Shown piece after piece: positions 10,301-21,100 of a DNA stretch of 64,000 nt. The DNA is from Arbacia lixula (Eukaryota; Echinodermata; Echinoidea; Arbacioida; Arbaciidae): the NCBI GenBank assembly GCA_963669155.1, contig OZ022594.1, forward strand, positions 653,507-717,506, read 5' to 3'. Position numbers and translations under genes: made by a program. The number at the start of each line of letters is the position of its first letter. Within the stretch, counting starts at the first letter, position 1. The notes below the pieces were generated by a model, which was not told the origin of the DNA, did not search any database, and saw nothing but the letters and a program-made list of their open reading frames with translations.

Positions 10301-13300
10301 TTGATCATTGACGTCATCCCCTCCTCCTTTTCCACCTCTTCCTCCTCCACCACCACCGCCGAAAGGGAGCCCGTGGCTGTGCCCGTGGCCGTGGGCGTGG
10401 CCGTGGGCGTGGTGCTTGCGCGGCTTCCGCTGAGTCGTGGCATCTTCGTGCTGTTGCGGTAGTAGCGACTTCCCTTTCGATTTGCCGTTGAACCGGTCTT
10501 CGCAGCAACAGAAGCCGTATTGCAGTTGAATCACTTGTCTGAGCACCATTAGAGGGAAGAGAAGAATACAACTATGGATGATAAACCATCAAATAAAACA
10601 GCGCATTGATTCTCTTTGTGTCAAATACAAAAATACGTTTTGAAGAAGACAGAAAAGAAAAAAAAATGCAATCAAACTTTACATTGCTTTTCTGTGTGGT
10701 AAATACAGTTACGTATTAAGAATCAACGTTAACACCCTTCCCGTACACACACATTTCTTGTATATCATTTTCCCATTTAACATTGCACAAACAGTACGTA
10801 CAATTACTGATTGGCCACAATTTTGCTCTACATTTATAATTTATTTGTTAAAAGATTCTGTACATAAAACTACATAGCACACTTTATAGGCGTACAATTT
10901 ACTTGTTATAATATGTCGACCGGTGTGATCATAAATTAGCCTTACTCTTCAATTCAATTCAATTTAGTTGAAGAAAAATTTATTGGTATTTTTATTTATT
11001 TTAGTTTATTGGGCTTTTAGGAACCATGGCAAAATTACATGGTCATTTAAATCATGTACATGTACAGTTAAAAAAAAAACCAATTGAAATAGTAACAATT
11101 ATAAATTGTTTCATAAATACAATAATAATGTTAGCACATAACATAAAAAGAATTGAAAGGTGATATCTATCAAAAAATATCGCTATCGTAAATGTGTTGC
11201 GATCATCACAAATCAAAGTGCAGAGAGTATACAATTCACTGAAATGCGAACAAAATAGGGGAGAGCAATGGTTGTGAATCTAGTGGTTTTACATTTGAAT
11301 TAAGGGTATTCCTGGACATTTCGATAGGTGCTCTTAAACAGTCTCCTCAAATTCCCTTATCACTCTAGGCTTTTTCGCGTCGCCGATCAGACAAAATACC
11401 CGGTATTTTTGGACATTTTTGTTTACAGGTTCTCTTAAAGGGCCCCTGTCATCAAAATGTATGTTGACTTCTACTGATGCAACTTAATATGTATATAATA
11501 AAATCACTAACTGGTCAATGGAAATATGTTTCCTTTATTTTAAAATAATTTTTCTATATTTTTTCTCAGCACTGATAAGCCCCGCCTACAAAATATCCTC
11601 CAACTCAAGATTCCCCCTGTGACATCATCAGAGGTAGAAATTAGCAGGATAATAGACATAATTTATGCACAAACTAAACATTGCAATGACTACCTGTAAG
11701 TGCTTATAATAGCATCACATAGCTAGCACATTTCTGACATAAGGAAACAATTATTCCCACATGAAAGGTTGTTAGATGGCATTGTGTGAAGACATGTGAT
11801 GCTCTTGTGGGCAGGTGGAGGTAGTCATTGCAATGTTTAATTTGTGCATAAATTCTGCTTATTATCCTGCTAATTTCTACCTTTGATGATGTCACAGGGG
11901 GAATCTTGAGTTGGAGGATATTTTGGAGGCGGGGCTTATCAGTGCTGAGAAAAAATAAAGAAAAATTATTTTAAAATATAGGGCACATATTTCCATCGAA
12001 CAGTTAGTGATTTTGTTATATACATATTAAGTTGCATCAACAGAAGTCAACATATATTTTGATGACAGGGGACCTTTAAATAGTCTCCTCAAATTTCTTT
12101 CGCAGACACGGAGCTCTTTCACACTTCGCCGATCAGAAAACACACTGATTGGATACTCTACACCGATCTGAAAATAAACGGGCAAAATAATGGGTAGTTT
12201 AAAATAGGAATAGAGTAACCGATCATAAAATACCACGTACTTTTTTCTGATCAGGTAGGAGTAGAGCGTCTACTATACTGTATTGAGGCTCATCTCTATA
12301 AAAATTATTCAATCCGCCATTTAATTTCAGTCGATCCTCAACCGATTTGCACTCACTCATAACAAGTCCCTTATCTATCCTCGTCCTGCCAGCCGTTGCC
12401 AACATAGAGATTGTGAAAACAGCTCCAACCCACGCTCTTTTCGTAACGTCCACGCGGAGGGAGAATATGCGGTCCGCGTGCAAAACGCGAGAAGCCTTCA
12501 AATAAAATTGACGGTTGTCTCGTTGAAATCGTTGACTGACCTTAGCTAGATTTACTTCTACCGTAGATGAGCAATAGCCAATCAGCGCGCTTCTCATAAA
12601 GTTTACGTAACTATCATGGTTTCTACACACAACATATTCATCGTACGGAAAGAAACTTTGTTTGTCCACTTCTTTATGTTGGTCAACCAGTTCATAGTAT
12701 TGTCTCTCCTACCTTCAAGTCGGCCTTCTAAAAGCTTCCCTTGGATATCGTTCTTACTAAAAATGTGACCGCAGTAGACGACTTTTCTCTTCTTATTTAT
12801 CGTCTTGCGTCTAGACAGACAGATCTCTCTACCGATTCTTCTCCATGGAGTTGATTTCTTTTGAACACTCCAGCCTTTGAAAACGGATTTGTTTCCGAAC
12901 AATAGGACTTCCATAATAAATCACCCATGATTAAAACTTTAGGCCCTTTTCCTTTACAAATCCTCTGATGCTATTCATTTATCTTTTTTCCATTCAACAC
13001 AAAACAACATATACAAATAAAGAACTTAAATAGAACCAAGGACAGGAGCTTAAAGCGAAATAAATTCTGCCATCTGCAGGGAAATGATGATTTACAAAAC
13101 AAAATAAGGTACAATACATACAGTAAGAAGCGATTCATAACCAAAATAATGCCAAATCACTTGTTTATACAAATATTAAGTGTGTATCTTGTGTGGGATA
13201 TATAATCCTTAGAAGTTGGAATATAGAATTAATACCTATTTCTATTTATTATAAATCATGCAATATCAGATAACTCTGTCCATACGGGACCGAAAGAGGT

Positions 13301-16300
13301 GTTACACATGCGTGTAACTTTGTCCGAGTTTATACAAAATTATAAGTTGCACGTTGCAAATTAGCTTAGTGGTGTGTAATGTTTTTTGTCATGTGCCCGG
13401 GTTCTTCACCGCGTTGTGTAACGTCACTGCGTTTTAGGATCAACTGATAAATTTTGCAAGGAAAGTCCAGCCTGAAGTTCAATTGCTTTTTTAGTTAACG
13501 CAGAAGAATAAAGCATTACATGTATATCAGTGTAGGTTTGATGGAAATCCGTCAAAGGATAAGGAAGTTATGATTATATTAAAATGTTGTGATGTTGCGA
13601 ATTGCACACCCATATGTTGTGTGTAGTATCAATCTAGCAATTGTCGTCGGCAGTCTTTTGGTGAAGGAGTACACCTTTCCATATATTTGTGTGTGTAAAA
13701 TATATTTCTAATGATGTATCAAATGCACAAGTAAAATGGGATATATAGAGAAAATGAAAATGTTCAACTTATAGCAGAGTATCTCGCAAGTGACATCACT
13801 AAAATTAAAAATGTGAAAATTCACAACTCTGTATTCCTTTGACGGAATATATGAAACCTTCACTCTTTGGTTTATTTTGTGTTTTTACTTTCATCAAAAT
13901 CAACTTCATTTCAGGGTGGAGCTTTTCTTTAAGTCGAAGGAGGACTCAGATCTAATGTATTAGGGGGGGGGGGGGTTATGACGTTTTTCGAGAAAAAAAA
14001 ATTATCCGCACGACCCCGCGTCCCCCCCCCCCCCCCCCCGGGATTTCCGCCCATGGTTTGCAGTAGCCTACATGATTCACAAATCATACTGTGTGGTAAC
14101 TCTGTGATAGTATCTGCTCCATATCTCTGCTTTTCTTCACTGAACTCTCTGATATCTACAAACGGGTTATCTAGTAAGATACCAATCAAGTATTATAGTG
14201 AAATTCCTTGAGAGGGATAGTTTCTTGGATGTATAAGGACTCGTAAACTAGACGTGTAGGATTCATGGTTTCCACACAAACTGGACGCTCCTATGTTACA
14301 GTTTGATTTGATTTATTTTTCCATAATAATCTTCAACAATGGTATACAATTGAATACAAGGAATTAACAAGGCATAAACAAATATATATCAGGACGGTTC
14401 ATCTTGAACTGGCAGACAAAATGAATTGTACAAAATCTAATTATTTTGGAGGGAAAGCTAAAAAAAAAAACCATAGCTTGTAAGGTATAGGTTACCCATA
14501 GGTGACGTAAAGGCCAAAGGTACGGAAAATGACTATGATGATTTATGATTCCATGATTTCATGATTCCAAAATGATGAGGGTCAGCTGTGAACATTTAGG
14601 GAAATCCGGCTTCTGGAAAATATGCGGGGGAGTGGTAAATCACATAACAACTAGTCTGTTAACAACTATGTCTGGTAGATAAGGCTTCGCCCTCTCCCCA
14701 GTGTGAGGGTATAGTCGTGTTACCAGACATAGTTGTTGACAGACTCGGTTGTGTTCAAGTACTCCGCCACCTAGAAGCTATGAAAATTGTAAAGATGAAC
14801 GAGGAGAGATTTTAGTGCTATTTTGGGCTTAAAAATCTCGAAGTTAGAAAAATCTCGAAGCTAGGGGACAGGGACAATAGGATCATTCGGCTTTTGGTAC
14901 GGTTGCTAGGCAACTTTCACCCTAACTTCGAGATTTTGCTAACTTCTCGATTTTTAAGCCCAATGAGAATGGCACTATTGAGACAAATCTCAGTCGATAA
15001 CTGTTCAAATCCTCACACTATCAAAAAGAGCGAAAGAGGGGGGGGGGGGGGGGGGTGTGAGAGGAGAATGAGAGGGTGAGAGAGATGGGGGTAGGCGTGA
15101 GAGAGCGAGGTAGAGGGAGGGAGAGAGGGGAAGAGCGGGAGAGAAAAAGAAAGAAAGAAAAAGATAGGGAGAGAGAGAGAGAGGTTGGGCGAGAAATAGC
15201 AGGCTGAGAGAGCGAGGAAAAGGAAGGGGGAGAGCGAGAGAGAGAAATTAAGAAAGAAAGAGAAATAGAGAGATGGGGGTTAAGATATCGAGGTAGAGGG
15301 AGGGAGAGAGGGGGGAGAGCGAGAGAGAAAAAGAAATAAATAAAGAAAGAGAGAGAGAGAGAGGGGGGGGGGGGACAACCCACAGAGGAATGTCAAGAAA
15401 ATGATTTTCTGAATAGTGATGGCTGTTTAACTTAATTGAGGAGTGCTGAAATTTCGAACAAAACACATTTAATTCAATTGAGGGATATTTGTTATTCAAC
15501 CATCAAACCTGTTTTCCATGCTAGCTCATTTAGACGAAACAATTACAATTCATTTTTTGAATCTTCTTTTTATTGAATTTACAATTATTATGATGGGTAG
15601 TCTTCGCATGGTTTGCATCATATCTCATTTTGTGTGTTATTGTCATGATAGTTAAAACCACAGAAACTGAATATGTTGTTGCGATAAATACACCGTTTCA
15701 TAATCGGGAGAGTAGTTCAGTTTTCGTAGATAAATATATTTGTATATTTCAGAATCACTTTCCCCCGACCATGTACCACTGCTCATAACCGTTACCATGG
15801 TTGCAGCTAGGCTGTTGGGTATTTACATCACAAACTACTTAATAAAGGGGTCTGGCGGCAGTAGACTAATTCCCGATTTCTTCTCCAGCTCCGCAAACGG
15901 ACTAAGAAAAGTGCAGAACGAACAGTGACTAGTCTTTAATTGCTAGACTCCATTTTTCAATGGGATCAGAAATGTCCACCAGCCCGGAAGCTGGGCTCCC
16001 GTTACCATGGTTACCATAACCACGACTACTCCCGTCTTTACTCCCACTACTACCATTTACAGTACCACCATCACGTCACCACGACGCCACTATCATCATT
16101 TTTATCATCATTCTAACCGAACTACCGCCATCTTCCTGGAGACAGAAAGGAACGGAGTTTGCATGGGGAGGGCGGGCTTCATCCGACAGTGGATGGACAC
16201 AGTCTGATGATGACCGTCATTTTCACCATCCCTGCCGCCACTTATAATATCGTCATATGAAATCATATTGACCAGTTGATTCATAACATAGGCCTACTTC

Positions 16301-18050
16301 ATACGGACCACTTGATTCTCGTGAGGGTAACCATGGTAATAGGGTCTTTGGATCGGCGACGCTCATTGGCCGGCGGATTCCGAAGAAGCCGTGAAACGTC
16401 TCTACTTGCTTTTAAACTCGTCAGTCCCGTGGTCAATACTATGTGCTATAATTACACCGAACTATCACAGTTTCGTACTGAGAGAGTTAACTTGGTCTAT
16501 CGGGCAATCAGTAATGGACACGTCAAGGTCTGCATTGTTGTTGCTGTTTTTTTCAACCGCTCGGTCTACCATGGTAGAGAATTGAGATCTCATTTAAAAG
16601 CAGACATAGACCTTCCGGTGCAAGTAAGAACAATAAAGACAAACCATAATGATCAAGGCCCGTTAAGTGGATTAAATTTTCTGGTAACATTTCCAGTCAA
16701 TGGCTCGCGTCGCCTGCATGGCGGGGCCATTGCTATGGTTACGGTTTTCCCGTCACCCCCCCCCCCCCCCAGTAAAGGGGGGAACTTATGCCACCGCGCA
16801 TGCGCATAATGAATAATTTGTAGGAGGTATGCGTCACATCCGATGCACAATGGCATTATGGGGAAAGGTGCGCAAAATATTAATTACCCGTAATGGAGTT
16901 CACGCTCTTGCATTATACATGCATACAGAAGGTTGGTGAATGCATTAAATAGACAATAAAAGAACAACGATGTGTAATATACGTCATAAATACGTATTCA
17001 ACCACGATGCATGCCATTTGCAACGTGTGACGATCTAACGGCATACCGAACAGATTGAAAAGAGGTGGAAGATAAGTGAGATAAATAAAACTTACATGAC
17101 ATTTCCGACAAGGTTGACGACGCTGATTACAAGCATGATTGTTCTGTCGATCTCGAAGTCGTGTTTGATGATGCGCATGATGGAGAAGTACGAGAGGACC
17201 AGCGCCAGGAGTAGGGAAAGGATGACGGAAAATAGTGCTCCAAGCACCTCTAAGGAATTAAGGAGAACAAAACAAACTGCAGGGTAATCATCAGTGTATG
17301 TACATGTATAGTGTAGTTTGTAGCAAGAAGACACCCCATTAGAATACGGAGAACAAAAGATGAGGGAGGGGAGGGAGGGTAAGAGTGATAGTCAGATAGA
17401 TGCAGGGGTAGGGCGACGAGGTGTAAGTGAGATAGCGGGGTTGGAGACAGCCTTTTCTTCCAGGTATTTAAGATTCAATTGCTCTCTCCACAAAACCTCT
17501 CAAACAACAACTATGCATAAAATAAAGATAAAATCGACGTAAACAACAAACAAAACAAAAAAACAAAACAAAACAAAAAGAAGCAGGGCTTGTGAATATT
17601 CGACCTCGAATGAAAAAAATATGTAAATTATATAATTTCTAGCGATATCTAAAAATAGTGTTTTCTACATTTATGTATGCATATAAATGCATAACACATT
17701 TTGCTTGAAAGAGTCTTGTAGTCACAAGACTAGCCACACTTTCATTCTCCTCTTGTCTCCATCCGTCCTAATGAATTGGCGTGCCGGAGAAGAAATTGCG
17801 AACGATTAGTCTACTGCAGCCAGACCCGTTGATTGAAAATTGTTGTTTCGATTGCAAACACCCCTCCACATCACCACCTCCAATACCTACACTCATCCGC
17901 CGCTACCACTACCTACACTCTTCTACCCCCACCACCAGTACTACCGACACACTACCACCATCGCCACTACCACTACCTACACCCCTCCACAATCATCACT
18001 ACCACTACCTACACCCTTCTACCACCACCACTACCACTACCGACACCCCT

Positions 18051-18111
<61 letters not shown>

Positions 18112-21100
18112 CACACACACACTCACACACACACACACATACACACACACATCACCCACACCAACACCAACACCACCACCACCAAAACCACCACCGTCTC
18201 CTCACCAGCTCTCAGTAGCCCGAATGTGAACCTCTTGGACGTCGGTTTCTGGGCCAGCCAGATGGAGATGAGGCTGATGACGTAAGTAATGACGTCAGTC
18301 AGGAGATGACCCGCGTCTGCTAGCACGGCTAGGCTACCTGAGAGTATACCTCCTGCAGCGGGCAAGACAGCAAATTCAAGGGATAACTATGAGCTCTTTA
18401 AAATCATGACATTTCATCGATTTTTAATTAAGAAATAAGCGTGAAATCATCACATATTTGTTCAAACAAAAAGTGGGTGCTACACATTTATCTAAATTAG
18501 CATGATATTTTTATCATTGGTACACCACTGCTAAAACTCTGTCATATTTAGACCTAAGGAGAACTCTTTTGATAATAAATTGATATTAATTATTTTTATG
18601 GAGTTTATAGTGGTTATAATCTATGTGAATTGGCAGTGTTTTATAGTTTGATTGTGTTTAGATCAAAAGTCTCCTTGGAGTCTTCTGCAGATTCTGGGTC
18701 CTACTGCATAAACTGACCATTAATGATAACTCTGTCATCAATGGTTACTGCCATGGTAACACCGCTCGACATCCAATCAAATTCAAGGTTTCCATAGAAG
18801 TTACCACTGATAGCAAAGTTACCATCAATGGTAAGTTTTCTGCAACAGAGCCCTGAAGGGGAAAATGTGACATTTGCAGCTAGCAGACATGAACAGTATA
18901 TCATTCTTCGTCACCCCAGAGGATAGAGACTTGGGGGGTGTTTCACTAAGCTGTTCGTAAGCTACGAACGACTTGACGAACGACCGGTGAGCCCTTCTTG
19001 TGCTTAAAGACAGCCCGTCCCCTTTTCAGAACACCACGAAACCATCGAAACATTGGCAAAACATATAGAAAAGTGTTAGCAAGCTGTATATTCATAATTT
19101 GAAACTGATACGTAGTGTAAAATTCAAATAATAAACGTAAACAACGTCTGATTAATAGTCTTTACCTCAGGCTCTTAGCAGTTTGTGTTAACATATCAGC
19201 CTCATTGATTAATCTGTTTATTAAATTACAAAACGCATTATGAAAAAAAAATGTTCTGTAGAAGGAATCATCTCCAAAGTTTGGTAATTACTCATAAAAT
19301 TGGGATTTCACACACGCATAATAACCACATAGATACTGTAACGAAGACTAATACTTTTTTCGCAGTACGAAAAAAGTCGGTTTGAAATTTAACGGCTGAA
19401 ATCTTTTACATAATACAGAAAGCTTGAACATGCTATATTCTAAGAAATGGTCTTGAATCACACTTTCTTCAATTTACGATCGTGATAGACGATTTCAAAT
19501 TTTAAGCTTGCAAAAGGGACGGACAATCTTTAATGCGATACCACACTTTGTTTCTGTTTTAACATATTGGGCGTTAATTTCCTACAATCCTCATCATATT
19601 TGACAAATCATAAGCTTCGTATTCAGATACTTGTTAACAATAAGAATTTTCAAGTATAAACATCAGATTGGAATTTAAGCTGATGGGAATCAAAATAATT
19701 GAATGTGATTTAGCACAAGAAGGGATAACCAGTCGTTCGTGAAGTCGTTCGTAACTTAGGGTTATTGGAATGCTTCAGGAGGAAGGCAGAGAAGGTTTTG
19801 GCAGTATAGGGTACGAATGACCTTGTTGCGGCGGGCAGAATAGCGCAGAATGGAGTTCTGTGTCGAACTGTAACTGCAGCAACGCATTGATACAGACACA
19901 TGTACGCCACCATGCATCAGAACTTATAGGCCTTTGTTGCCAACTTAAGGTCATTTGTCGCACCTTCTTTGTTTTCGGTTTCCAACCATCGACGACCGGC
20001 CGTGTCTTTTGTGTGAGTGAGGATTTACAGACATATCTAAGCGAATGGGACATCTTAGCTCCAAAACAGCTCTAATCCGCATGTTTAGCCATGATCACTG
20101 CCCGTATCACTGACGGTGAATAAAGGACGATGAAAGAAATGGAATTTGCGTTCATTGATCGAGGTCACCAATTCGATACGGTAGAGCATGTAATCCTTTG
20201 AAATTAGCTCAAGGAATTTGGCTGCTCTCGACAAAAAAACATCCTGCGGTTGGGATCATGCATAGAGAACTGTGATAAATATCTTTATAAATGACCTTCC
20301 CGTGAACGAAGTGTCGAGTTCTTTCATATTTACTTATATTCACCAATAGTACAACAACACCGGTGTGCTATCTAGTGTAACTATCTATCGCCCGAGAAGA
20401 GAAACCTATGCGGAGATACAAACACAAACACTTCGATTCAACATCCTTTACAGAACAAACTTTTACTATACTGGGATCGGCGTCAAAGTTACACCCTTTT
20501 CCTAACGGGGCAAGGCCAATCACTTGGAGTGTATTTACGAATATAGATGTCTCGGAGAAGAGAGATGTTGTCTGCGCTACACCTGAGGCCTTAGTAATCC
20601 ACATGTAAGGCATCAAAGGTAATCAAACAAATTCTGCGAAGAACCAAAAACCCTTCGAACTCGCCACTATTGTCAAGCCTAGATATATAGTCTGCTTCTA
20701 TTTTTTTCTTCAGTGAACCGCACACTATCATTGTTGTTCCATTCTACAGACTGTGCACACACCACACTGCTGTATACACGCCCTGTTCATGTGGAGGTGG
20801 AGTGAAGGGCATGGGGTCTACTAAATGGTACCCACGCCCTCCAGTTCATCGAAAGGACCAATAGCTTCCACAAAGATCCCGAATAAAGATCGTATAATAT
20901 TTGTTATTATCCTTCATTAATATATTAATTTATCCATGAAAAGGATCCTTATCACGAACCCTGTGGCAATGTCCATGCTCTGAACGATGGATATAGATAC
21001 GGTAAAGCCATTTACTTGCTTTTGCATTCCTGCCCCTTGAGCAGACTAACGGACATTTTACTAACGCCTCGGCCGAAAGTTTTCGTATTCACCTATTTCT

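Noticed and set aside
16276-16809. Plus-strand frame of 177 codons
   Set aside because: No domain, crosses a poly-C run, lies within the ZnT intron on the other strand and has an atypical start context.
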